A stretch of 64,000 nucleotides of DNA from assembly GCA_014642895.1 (NCBI GenBank), contig BMJD01000003.1, positions 101,933-165,932 of the forward strand. The letters are read 5' to 3'. The translations under genes were made by a program, and so were the position numbers. This stretch comes from Lentibacillus populi. GTDB taxonomy: Bacteria > Bacillota > Bacilli > Bacillales > Amphibacillaceae. Under the pieces are notes generated by a model that had not been told where the DNA came from, did not search any database, and saw nothing but the letters and a program-made list of their open reading frames with translations. Of the stretch, positions 51,302 through 59,982 are shown one piece after another; position 1 is the first letter of the stretch, and each line of letters opens with the position of its first letter.

Positions 51302-54300
51302 GTGGCAAAAAAATTTTCTAGAAAAGCATTAACAGTGTTACTGGCATTTCTGCTATTGGTTCCTTTTGCATTCACGAATCTTTCACCGTCAGTTCATGCA
51401 GAAGGATCGAAGCAAAACGTACCTGCCGGAGACAAAACAACTGAAATCGTACAACAACAGAAAAACCGCAATGACAAGTCAGAAACTGAGAAACAAGCTA
51501 GTAACCAGCATGCAAGGACAAAAACGAAAGCGACACAAAAAAAGGAGGAATCACAAGAAACTGCTGAATCCTCTAATAGTCAAGGAGAAATCACAGACGA
51601 GAACCTGGAAGAAGGTGACTTTGAAATTATTCAAGGTGACGGAACACTAACCTATAACGATGATGGATCCGCAACATTTGGTGTTACATCAAATGGGAAA
51701 AATAAAATAGTCTACAAAAATATGGAAAAAATCAAGAATGGTATTTTTGAAGCGGACATTACATCGGATACGGACTTGAATCGTTTTGGGGTTATTTATC
51801 GTGTTCAAGATCCTTCAGCGTATTCGTACGTGGGAACAGGGGATCAGAACAGTCAGTATTTCCACGAAATCTTCGGCCCGGCAAACAAATGGACTTCGAT
51901 GACGAAAGGAGCCCCATTAAAAGCGGATCAAACCTATCATCTGCGTGTCAGGTTTATTGATGATTCCGCAACTTTGTACATTAATGACGAGAAAATGGGT
52001 TCCTGGACTCAAGCAGGCGGTGTAGATAAAGCAGGTTTACTAGGACTAGAGAAGAGCCGTGGTCCTGCTAACATTACGATCTCTAATGTAAGCATCAAGG
52101 AATACAATCCACCAGAGCCGCCAAATAAAGAGCCGGTAGAACAGACGTTAAGCTCGGAGTATATGGATGTCACGATTGATGAGGTATTCCCGCGCATTAT
52201 CGAATATAATGTTGGCGATCACGTCATGAATGGACAGGAATCGCCTGTTTATGGATTAAAAGTAAATAATATGCTTTACTATCCAGAAGTAAGCTTTGAA
52301 AAGGTTAGTGATAGGGAAGCGGTTTATACGTTAAAAGTTAAAGATGAATTTGAGGATCTTGATGCTACCTTTACCGTTTCGCTAAAAGTGGATGATAATA
52401 AGGCCATTTACAGCTTTGAGGAAATGAATAACAAAGGGGATGCAGCAATTGAGACGGTTGAATTTGCCGATATGAATTTTATTTCGGTAGATGCCTCGCA
52501 AACAGGTGCAAAAGCTAAATTAACCAATCTCAGCGGTGACGTTACTAAACCCGGTGACGTAAACGTGAAGGTTGATTCATCAATGAAGGAAATCGGAACA
52601 TCAAAGGGGTACTATACCGCCTTCTTGTCGACAGACGATTTGAGTGCAGGGGTATGGTCCAGTTCGGAAGTAGATGGATACCATAACTTGATTGCTAACC
52701 GTTACGAAAATGCTAATGGTGACAAGGCAATGGGTATAGCGTCTAGCTCTCTCTATTACCAGCGGGAGTTTATGCCGGAGCCATCGTCCAACAAACCAAC
52801 GATAAAAATCGCCATCACGGAAGATAGGAACGATGACAAGAAAGTGGACTGGCAGGATGGTGCGATTGCTTATCGGGATATCATGCAGGATATTAAGGGA
52901 TCCGAAAATGTGAACAATAATGTTGGTATGCGGATTGCGATGAATTTTGGCTCACAGGCCCAGCAGCCATTCCTGAAAACATTGGACAATGTTAAAAAGG
53001 TCGCGCTCGCAACGGATGGGTTAGGACAAGCCGTTTTATTGAAAGGGTATGCTAATGAAGGACATGACAGTGCACATCCGGATTATGGTGATGTCGGTGA
53101 GCGCATGGGTGGTGCTGTAGACTTAAATACCTTAATTGAAGAAGGACATAAATACAATTCGGAATTTGGTGTCCACATTAATGCGCAAGAAACGTATCCT
53201 GAAGCTGATGCCTTTAATGAGGATTTTATCGATGGTCCAAATGATAAAGGATGGGGCTGGCTGGATCAGTCATATACGATTGATAAATTAAAAGATTTGT
53301 ATTCAGGGACCCGAGCAGAACGACTGGACAAACTGAAAGCTGCCGTGCCAGGACTTGACTTCGTTTACTTGGACGTTTGGTATCAGGATCAATGGGAGTC
53401 CGATCGAATTGCTGATCAATTTATCGATAGAGGATGGAGAGTGACGACTGAATTTGGTACGTCTATTCCAAACTACTCCACGTGGCAGCATTGGGCTACT
53501 GACAAAAACTATGGTGGAGCATCCAGTAAGGGGATCAATTCCGAAGTACTGCGGTTTATCAGCAACCAGCAAAAAGACTCCTGGGTATTGAATTGGCCGG
53601 AAGCGGGGGGAACTGCGGATCATCCATTACTTGGCGGATTTGAATTAGCCGGTTTTGAAGGATGGCAGTCAGATAAGAATTTTGATCATTTTATCCGCAT
53701 GACATTTGATACCAATCTGCCAACGAAATTTTTGCAAAAATATTATGTGACCAATTGGAAAACAACAGATGGAGATCCAACGAAAACCAATCTGGAAAAG
53801 GAAATTAAGTTAAAAGATCCAAGCAACGGCGATCAGGTTGTCGTGACAAGAAAAGATGATTCAAAAGAACGGATCATTACGCTTAACGATAATGTCGTAC
53901 TTGATGAACACAAGTATCTGATTCCGTGGGTAGAACAGGACTTTGCAACGCCTACACCTGATTCTAGTAAACTATATCACTGGAATTTGGATGGTGGAAA
54001 ATCAACGTGGACACTTCCAGATGAATACGAAGGTATTACTAGTCTGAAGGTCTACAAGCTAACGGATCAAGGCAGGATCGATATGCAAGAGGTTGACGTA
54101 GTAGATAATCAAATTACACTGAACGCCGAAGCAGCAACTCCTTATATTGTCGTTACCGGGGAAGATGATGGTGAAAAGGTCGATGATTGGAGTACAGGTG
54201 CCCATGTCTATGATTCCGGGTTTAATACAGGAACCGTTGATGATGACTTCACGAAGGTTAAGGGCGATAAGCAGGCAGTAAGTGTTGTCCGAACCGATCA

Positions 54301-55510
54301 AACAGGTGATGCCCGGAATTTAAGCAGTGGTGACTATTATTTAAATGTTGCCAGTCCAGCAAAGCAGACGAGCGTAACGAGGACACTTACCGACCTGGAA
54401 CCAGGCAAGGATTATGTAGCGGAGGTATATGTGGAAAACAACAGTGATGAAAAAGCTTCAATTGCTGTTACAGGCGGTGTCAAGGATGTAAGCAATTATA
54501 CATTACGCAGCCTGCAAAAGAACTATGTCAAAGCTGATTCGCATGCAACAAATGATGGATATAACAGCAAAATGCAACGAATGCAAGTAAGCTTTACCGC
54601 TGAAAGTGACACAGCAAAATTAACGCTTAGCCGTGAAGCGGGAGAAGGAAATACAAAATTTGATGACATCCGAATCGTGCAAAAGTCACTAAATAATTAT
54701 ATCTCACCAAGTGTGTTCGAACAGGATTTTGAAACAGTCGCCCAAGGAATTTACCCATTTGTTATCGGTAACACAGAGGGTGTCGAGGATAATCGAATCC
54801 ATCTGGCCGAGCTTCATGCTCCGTATACGCAAAAAGGATGGGCGGGTAAAAAGGCAGTGGATGATGTACTTGATGGAAACTGGTCCCTGAAGGTGAATAC
54901 TGGAAACAGTGGATTGGTATATCGGACAATTCCGCAGCATTTTCACTTTGAACCGGGGGTAACGTACAAGGTGAGCTTTGACTATCAAACAACTGCCAAT
55001 TCCTACCGGTTTATCGCTGGTAATCAAGCGATTGATGTTCGAAATATCGGTGATGCAAAAGGATTAACAGCAAATGAACTACTTCCTTCATCTACCGATA
55101 CGAAAACAGCGGAGTTTACGATTACCGGCTCGGAAAATGGACAAACGTATATTGGCCTCTTTAGTGATGGAACGTCGGTCAATATGGATACTGGGGAAGG
55201 CACGTTCATGTTGGATAATCTCCGGATCGAACAGGTAGCTCCGGTATCAAGTGTGGCTGACTTGCGTACATTAGTTGATCAATATGATGAATCTGGCGCG
55301 TTTGCAAACGATAGCACCGTACATGCTTTAAAAATGCATCTAACCGCAGTTGAACGATTTGAACAAAAAGAGCAAGCAGAAAAGATCGTGAAACACTTGA
55401 AAGGGTTTAAACTGCTGCTTGACCATCAACAAGAAAAAGGACTGATAACGGATGAAGCTTATGAGGGTCTTGTGTCTGGTACCAACAGCTTGATTGCAAA
55501 ATGGCAATAG
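51302..55510 (+). CDS. Secreted GH101 endo-alpha-N-acetylgalactosaminidase with C-terminal FIMAH-like module
   Basis: This 1402-residue exported enzyme would release the core-1 disaccharide from mucin-type O-glycans. It has a signal peptide to about residue 33 (SVHAEG), a charged linker (34-105), a concanavalin-like beta domain (about 107-262), a supersandwich domain, then the GH101 barrel. The likely nucleophile is Asp691 in VYLDVWYQ and the acid/base Glu717 in VTTEFGTS. C-terminal carbohydrate-binding-like domains follow, and residues about 1318-1402 form a helical module (LKMHLTAVERFE, KHLKGF, ending AKWQ) shared with three other enzymes here. GTG 51302 lies 12 bases after AGGAGG. An ATG at 51295 is better spaced but out of frame because of an A7 run (51307-51313). 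Confidence 0.9.
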   Translation: MAKKFSRKALTVLLAFLLLVPFAFTNLSPSVHAEGSKQNVPAGDKTTEIVQQQKNRNDKSETEKQASNQHARTKTKATQKKEESQETAESSNSQGEITDENLEEGDFEIIQGDGTLTYNDDGSATFGVTSNGKNKIVYKNMEKIKNGIFEADITSDTDLNRFGVIYRVQDPSAYSYVGTGDQNSQYFHEIFGPANKWTSMTKGAPLKADQTYHLRVRFIDDSATLYINDEKMGSWTQAGGVDKAGLLGLEKSRGPANITISNVSIKEYNPPEPPNKEPVEQTLSSEYMDVTIDEVFPRIIEYNVGDHVMNGQESPVYGLKVNNMLYYPEVSFEKVSDREAVYTLKVKDEFEDLDATFTVSLKVDDNKAIYSFEEMNNKGDAAIETVEFADMNFISVDASQTGAKAKLTNLSGDVTKPGDVNVKVDSSMKEIGTSKGYYTAFLSTDDLSAGVWSSSEVDGYHNLIANRYENANGDKAMGIASSSLYYQREFMPEPSSNKPTIKIAITEDRNDDKKVDWQDGAIAYRDIMQDIKGSENVNNNVGMRIAMNFGSQAQQPFLKTLDNVKKVALATDGLGQAVLLKGYANEGHDSAHPDYGDVGERMGGAVDLNTLIEEGHKYNSEFGVHINAQETYPEADAFNEDFIDGPNDKGWGWLDQSYTIDKLKDLYSGTRAERLDKLKAAVPGLDFVYLDVWYQDQWESDRIADQFIDRGWRVTTEFGTSIPNYSTWQHWATDKNYGGASSKGINSEVLRFISNQQKDSWVLNWPEAGGTADHPLLGGFELAGFEGWQSDKNFDHFIRMTFDTNLPTKFLQKYYVTNWKTTDGDPTKTNLEKEIKLKDPSNGDQVVVTRKDDSKERIITLNDNVVLDEHKYLIPWVEQDFATPTPDSSKLYHWNLDGGKSTWTLPDEYEGITSLKVYKLTDQGRIDMQEVDVVDNQITLNAEAATPYIVVTGEDDGEKVDDWSTGAHVYDSGFNTGTVDDDFTKVKGDKQAVSVVRTDQTGDARNLSSGDYYLNVASPAKQTSVTRTLTDLEPGKDYVAEVYVENNSDEKASIAVTGGVKDVSNYTLRSLQKNYVKADSHATNDGYNSKMQRMQVSFTAESDTAKLTLSREAGEGNTKFDDIRIVQKSLNNYISPSVFEQDFETVAQGIYPFVIGNTEGVEDNRIHLAELHAPYTQKGWAGKKAVDDVLDGNWSLKVNTGNSGLVYRTIPQHFHFEPGVTYKVSFDYQTTANSYRFIAGNQAIDVRNIGDAKGLTANELLPSSTDTKTAEFTITGSENGQTYIGLFSDGTSVNMDTGEGTFMLDNLRIEQVAPVSSVADLRTLVDQYDESGAFANDSTVHALKMHLTAVERFEQKEQAEKIVKHLKGFKLLLDHQQEKGLITDEAYEGLVSGTNSLIAKWQ

Positions 55511-55533
55511 GTAACGCATCATGCGTTGCCTTT
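55510..55533 (+). terminator. Hairpin at the end of the GH101 gene
   Basis: GGTAACGCA (55510-55518) pairs with TGCGTTGCC (55522-55530), with one G-U pair and a 3-nt loop. The T tail is short, so termination may be partial and allow readthrough into the TasA-like gene. Confidence 0.55.
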
Positions 55534-55608
55534 AGCCTGGCAATCATGATCGGCAACAGGGATTAGCAAATCTACTAATATAGCATAAAATACGAAGGAG
55601 GAATTTGG

Positions 55609-56196
55609 ATGGGAATTAAAAAGCAATTGGGTATAGGATTCATGTCGGCGGCAGTAGGTATAGCGTTAATTGGTGGTGGAACATATGCGTATTTTAGTGA
55701 CAGTGAGCAGACAAACAATACATTTGCTGCCGGTACACTGGATTTGTCCGTTGAGCCCACTACCATTATCGATGTTGGGGATCTGAAACCTGGTGATTAT
55801 GTCATTCGAGATTTTGAACTGCAAAATAATGGTTCACTGGACATTGAAAAAGTTTTTTTGGAAACGGATTATAAGATTGTGGATGCGAAGGGCGACAATA
55901 CAGATGATTTCGGGAAACATATCGAGGTTGAATTTTTATATAATGCGGACAAGCTTGACGAGGTCATCTACAAGACAACCCTTGCTGAATTGAAGGAGAT
56001 GACTCCAGAAGCTGTCAATAAGCATATTTTCTATCCAACCCTTGGCGAAAAAGGACTGCAATCCGGTGATCTCGATGATTTGGTTGTCAAATTTAATTTT
56101 GTCGATAATGGGGAGGACCAAAACCAATTTCAGGGAGACGCGCTGGAGCTTGAGTGGACGTTTAATGCGGAGCAGGCAACTGGCGGGGAAAAATAA
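55609..56196 (+). CDS. TasA/camelysin-family secreted fibre protein, paralogue 2
   Basis: This 195-residue protein has the SipW-type signal (MGIKKQLGIGFMSAAVG, then GGGTYAYFSDSEQ) and a mature beta domain with TFAAGTLDLSVEPT, NNGSLDIEKV and a C-terminal NFVDNGEDQNQFQGDALELE. It is closely similar to paralogue 3 at 59325 over its whole length and less so to paralogue 1. ATG 55609 follows AAGGAGGAAT. It lies between the GH101 and metallophosphoesterase genes, in the same direction. Confidence 0.9.
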   Translation: MGIKKQLGIGFMSAAVGIALIGGGTYAYFSDSEQTNNTFAAGTLDLSVEPTTIIDVGDLKPGDYVIRDFELQNNGSLDIEKVFLETDYKIVDAKGDNTDDFGKHIEVEFLYNADKLDEVIYKTTLAELKEMTPEAVNKHIFYPTLGEKGLQSGDLDDLVVKFNFVDNGEDQNQFQGDALELEWTFNAEQATGGEK

Positions 56197-56313
56197 TAGA
56201 TTAATTCGTACTTGGTTAAATTTGTTACAAGATATAAGAGTTGCTAGAATATCCCAATGATTATAAGTTAAGGTGTATAAGAGGGTATACAAGATTTAAT
56301 GGAGGGATCAGTA

Positions 56314-58311
56314 ATGGGAGCAAAGAATATAAATAAAATTATCATTCTATCATTTGCGTTAACATTCATGCTGCTATGTGGGATCACCTTGAATGCAGCG
56401 ATTTCCCATGCAGCTAAGGATACGAAAGATAGTTCTCGCACTGACAAGTTAAGCGATCCCCCAACAACGTCTTCGTGGCTAAGTGATTTGGAACCAATTA
56501 AAGCCGAAAATGGTTGGGGCCCTGTGGAACTTGATAGCAGTAATGGCGAATCTGGCGAAGGCGATGGTAATATCTTAACATTAAATGGTGTTACGTATGA
56601 TAAAGGTTTAGGTGTACATGCGCCATCAAAGGTTTCCTATTACCTCGGTGGTAATGCCACCAGATTCATCTCCGATATAGGAGTTGACGATGAAATAAGT
56701 GCAAACGGTTCCCAGACCTATGGAACAGTCGAATTTCAAGTTCTGGCAGACGGAGAAAAAGTTTACGAAAGTGGTGTTATGAACCCAACATCGAATACGA
56801 AACATATTGATCTCGATATCAAAGGAGTCGATCTATTAGAGCTTGTTGTAACAGACGCAGGTGATCGGACTGCAGGAGATCATGCTGATTGGGCACACGC
56901 TAGAATTACGGTAGGCGATGATCCGGGTACTATCCCCGAGCTTAAGCTGAAAGGTGATGATCCGTTAACGATAAATATAGGCGAAGATTACGTTGATCCG
57001 GGAGTAAAGGCGTATGATGAGCAAGATGGTGACTTGACAGATCAGGTTGTTGTTGAGCATGACATCAATACATCGATACCAAGACCATACGAGGTTACGT
57101 ACAGTGTGACGAATAGTTCAGGATTCACCGCTACTGTAAAGCGAAAGGTTTTGGTTGTAGATAATACAGCCAACGAAGGTTTGAACTTAGCGTTTTCGGT
57201 TATCAGTGATTTTCAGTTGACAGTAGGTAATTCTGGAAGCTCGGGTCCGAAAATAACAAATGCACTTCAAGATCTTTATAGCATAAATCCAAATAGTGAC
57301 GCAATGGTCGTTAATGGGGATATGGTTAACGATGGCCGAACTGAGAGTTATGACAAGGTAAATGAGTATATGAACTCCAGTCCGCATCCTGATAATCTTT
57401 TCTATACTATCGGTAATCACGAATTCTTCAAGAATGATGGAAATGCACCTTCCATCGCGCGATTTTTGGATTTTGCCGGGGTGGATAACGTTTATTATGA
57501 ACGAATGGTAAAAGGCTACCCGTTTATTGTACTTGGCTCAGAAAGCTGGGGGCCGGTCGGTTCTCCAACTAAAGATTCAGCCGATCTTAGTGAGAAGCAG
57601 CTGCAATGGTTGGAAAAAGCGCTTGAGAAACACGATGATTCGAACAAACCAATTTTTGTCTATCTGCACAATCCATTGCCATATTCGTTTACAGGAACGG
57701 ATATTGAGTATTATCAACGTAGTATCTTACAGGATAAGCAACTAAGGGAGATTCTTTCCCAATATCCGCAAGTGATTTTTTTCTCCGGCCATACACATCA
57801 TGATTTGCATATACCTGGCTTGTTTGTGAAAGATGGATTTTATATGGCAACGTCGGGAAGTGTGTACAATACCTATGGGCTAGACGGACATGGGAATGAA
57901 ATCATCATCGATCATGATGGAAGCCAGGGCTTATATGTGCAGGTTTATGATGATAAAGTTGTAATAAAGGGTCGTGATTTTGCTAAAAAAGAATGGATTG
58001 ACGAATACCATCATGAAGTTCCCATAGAGGATGCGACAGCACCGGTAGAAAATGCAACCGATTTAAAAAAGCTTGTGGAACAGTATGAAGAAGGTGGAGA
58101 GTTCTCCGGTGATAATACAGCGCACATGTTAAAACTTCATATGAAAGCAGTGAAGCGTTACGAAGACCAAGAGAAAGTGGAGAAAATACTTAAGCACTTA
58201 AAAGGGTTTGAAAAATTGCTTGATCAGTATAGAGAAAAACAATGGATTTCCGAAAAGGCTTATGACGTACTTAAGTTAAGCACAGAAATGTTGATTAAGA
58301 AATGGCAATAG
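56314..58311 (+). CDS. Secreted metallophosphoesterase with NPCBM, DUF5011 and FIMAH-like domains
   Basis: This 665-residue exported protein has a signal peptide (about 1-35), an NPCBM carbohydrate-binding domain (about 55-200, including GVTYDKGLGVHAPSKVSYYL), an Ig-like DUF5011 domain (about 212-285, YVDPGVKAYDEQDGDLTDQV), then a calcineurin-like phosphoesterase. Metal ligands are visible in SDFQL, VNGDMVNDG, TIGNHEF and FSGHTHHD. The last 80 residues are the shared helical module (LKLHMKAVKRYE, KHLKGFEKLLD, ending KKWQ). ATG 56314 has GGAGGG at a proper distance; ATG 56299 overlaps that site. Its substrate may be sugar-linked or teichoic phosphate, an inference from the NPCBM domain. Confidence 0.9.
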   Translation: MGAKNINKIIILSFALTFMLLCGITLNAAISHAAKDTKDSSRTDKLSDPPTTSSWLSDLEPIKAENGWGPVELDSSNGESGEGDGNILTLNGVTYDKGLGVHAPSKVSYYLGGNATRFISDIGVDDEISANGSQTYGTVEFQVLADGEKVYESGVMNPTSNTKHIDLDIKGVDLLELVVTDAGDRTAGDHADWAHARITVGDDPGTIPELKLKGDDPLTINIGEDYVDPGVKAYDEQDGDLTDQVVVEHDINTSIPRPYEVTYSVTNSSGFTATVKRKVLVVDNTANEGLNLAFSVISDFQLTVGNSGSSGPKITNALQDLYSINPNSDAMVVNGDMVNDGRTESYDKVNEYMNSSPHPDNLFYTIGNHEFFKNDGNAPSIARFLDFAGVDNVYYERMVKGYPFIVLGSESWGPVGSPTKDSADLSEKQLQWLEKALEKHDDSNKPIFVYLHNPLPYSFTGTDIEYYQRSILQDKQLREILSQYPQVIFFSGHTHHDLHIPGLFVKDGFYMATSGSVYNTYGLDGHGNEIIIDHDGSQGLYVQVYDDKVVIKGRDFAKKEWIDEYHHEVPIEDATAPVENATDLKKLVEQYEEGGEFSGDNTAHMLKLHMKAVKRYEDQEKVEKILKHLKGFEKLLDQYREKQWISEKAYDVLKLSTEMLIKKWQ

Positions 58312-58324
58312 CTTAGTGTAAAAC

Positions 58325-58359
58325 GACCCCTGTGGTAATCAACCTGCCACGGGGGTCTT
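58325..58359 (+). terminator. Terminator after the metallophosphoesterase gene
   Basis: GACCCC-x-GTGG (from 58325) pairs with CCAC-x-GGGGTC (to 58357). It ends the GH101-side gene group. Confidence 0.65.
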
Positions 58360-58851
58360 AACATGTAGTGTTGGCAATTCGTGCAATATTATATGAGATA
58401 GCCAAACCGTCTTTCGTAACTTCATTTTTTTGTCTTCTCTATTAATGGAGTAAGGAACGTAAATCACCGTTGCTCAGAAATATGCTACCCACTTATAGAC
58501 TAGTCCAGAAACACTAAAAAAGCTTGTAGTTAACAGTATTACACAACCTTTTCACCCATAGCCTCACGTTTATGCTAGTGCTAACTATTCATTTTTTAAA
58601 TAATCAGATTTATACGACGTTATTCGACACCATTTGCAAATGAATTCTATTATACTTCAAGTAGAAATGATGTACATAAAAGGTTTTTACACATCCAAAG
58701 AAGGAGTAAAAATTTTTTGGAAAGGAGTGTATTTTTTAACACATTTTGTGATTGGAGGTCGAGAAAGATGACGAAATGGTAAAGAACGTATGATATTGTA
58801 AATGCTTCACGTTTTGTAGCTAATTTTAATGCATGTCAAAGGAAGATGAAA
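58360..58851. other. Intergenic stretch before the TapA-like gene
   Basis: No gene is supported. A GGAGGTCGAGAAAG site near 58755 is followed by an ATG that encodes only four codons before a stop. A promoter for the TapA-TasA pair must lie here, but none is clear. Confidence 0.4.
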
Positions 58852-59304
58852 ATGCCTGACCAGCGAAAAAGCATCACCAAGAGAAAAAGCAGGATTTGGT
58901 TACGAAGCCTCACCATTGTGTATTTGATGTTCCTGATTGTCCATGTACTAACCTCTCCAACCAATGCTTACTTCACGGATACAGCGTCATATGATGAAAA
59001 ATTGCAGATGAAAGACGAATTTAACGGCGGAGACCCGACTGAGCAGCAAACCACGGAATCAACTAATAACAAAGTTGATGAACCAAAAGAAAGTCAAAAG
59101 GAAACAGTGGACAAAAAAGATAACCAGCAGGTGACAAAAAATCAGGAACGCCAAGTTGAGAAGGATAATGCAACAAAAGAGTCTCGTAATCTATCTGAAC
59201 GGACGGATACTCCAGAACAAGAAAAGGCTGAGGAAACAAATGAAAATCCTGACTCATCAGCCAGTAAAACAAATGTAGAAGAAGATCTAGAAACGAACAA
59301 CTAA
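58852..59304 (+). CDS. TapA-like fibre assembly/anchor protein
   Basis: This 150-residue protein (ATG 58852, six bases after AAAGGAAG; an ATG six bases earlier overlaps it) has a basic start, one hydrophobic segment (about 20-36) and a SipW-type cleavage region NAYFTDTASYDEKLQ. A highly charged, low-complexity tail of Glu, Lys, Gln and Asn follows. B. subtilis TapA has the same plan (AFHDIETFDVSLQ after the signal and an acidic/Lys-rich tail) but contains an extra folded domain missing here. It precedes TasA-like paralogue 3 by 20 bp, as tapA precedes tasA, but without sipW between them. It is probably an anchor or nucleator. Confidence 0.7.
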   Translation: MPDQRKSITKRKSRIWLRSLTIVYLMFLIVHVLTSPTNAYFTDTASYDEKLQMKDEFNGGDPTEQQTTESTNNKVDEPKESQKETVDKKDNQQVTKNQERQVEKDNATKESRNLSERTDTPEQEKAEETNENPDSSASKTNVEEDLETNN

Positions 59305-59324
59305 TATTTAGGGAGGAATTATAG

Positions 59325-59912
59325 ATGGGTTTGAAAAAACAATTAGGTATGGGAATGATGTCAGCGGCACTTGGTTTAACATTGATCGGGGGAGGGACAT
59401 ATGCATATTTCAGTTCAAGTGAGACAACGAATAACACGTTTGCAGCTGGTACGCTTGACCTGGCAGTGGAGCCAACAGCGCTGATCGAAGTGGAAAATTT
59501 AAAACCGGGCGATTCGATTATTCGCGACTTTGAGTTGCAAAATAATGGAACATTGGATATCGAAAAAGTGACATTGGATACGAATTACAATGTTACAGAT
59601 GCTAAAGGGGACAATACAGAGGATTTTGGAAAACATATTGAAGTGGAATTTTTGTATAATGCGGACAAGCTTGATGAGGTTATTTATAAAACAACACTGG
59701 ATCAGCTGAAAAACATGAGTCCAGAAGCGATCAACGAACATATTTTTTATCCGAATTTTGGAGAAAAGGGTCTTCCGGCAGGCTCCTTGGATGATCTTGT
59801 TGTGAAGTTTAATTTTGTGGATAACGGCGAGGATCAAAACCAGTTCCAAGGAGATTCATTGCAACTGGAATGGACGTTTCAGGGTATGCAAACAACCGGA
59901 GAGGAAAAGTAA
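59325..59912 (+). CDS. TasA/camelysin-family secreted fibre protein, paralogue 3
   Basis: This 195-residue protein has the signal MGLKKQLGMGMMSAALG and GGGTYAYFSSSETT, and a mature domain with NNGTLDIEKV, HIEVEFLYNADKLDEVIYKT and NFVDNGEDQNQFQGDSL. It is nearly collinear with paralogue 2. ATG 59325 follows AGGGAGGAATTATAG. It is co-oriented with and 20 bp after the TapA-like gene, then a terminator. Paralogues 2 and 3 probably arose by duplication of a TasA-exoenzyme unit. Confidence 0.9.
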   Translation: MGLKKQLGMGMMSAALGLTLIGGGTYAYFSSSETTNNTFAAGTLDLAVEPTALIEVENLKPGDSIIRDFELQNNGTLDIEKVTLDTNYNVTDAKGDNTEDFGKHIEVEFLYNADKLDEVIYKTTLDQLKNMSPEAINEHIFYPNFGEKGLPAGSLDDLVVKFNFVDNGEDQNQFQGDSLQLEWTFQGMQTTGEEK

Positions 59913-59919
59913 TGGTGAT

Positions 59920-59948
59920 GAGAGGGGGAAATTCCTCTCTCTTTTATT
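59920..59948 (+). terminator. Terminator after TasA-like paralogue 3
   Basis: GAGAGG-type left arm (59920-59926) pairs with CCTCTC (59934-59939), followed by TCTTTTATT. Confidence 0.65.
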
Positions 59949-59982
59949 CTATTACGCCTGAAACGGAAAGGAGCATAACATA

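Noticed and set aside
58755..58784. Possible leader peptide after GGAGGTCGAGAAAG
   Set aside because: Only four codons before the stop and no attenuator structure downstream; probably chance.
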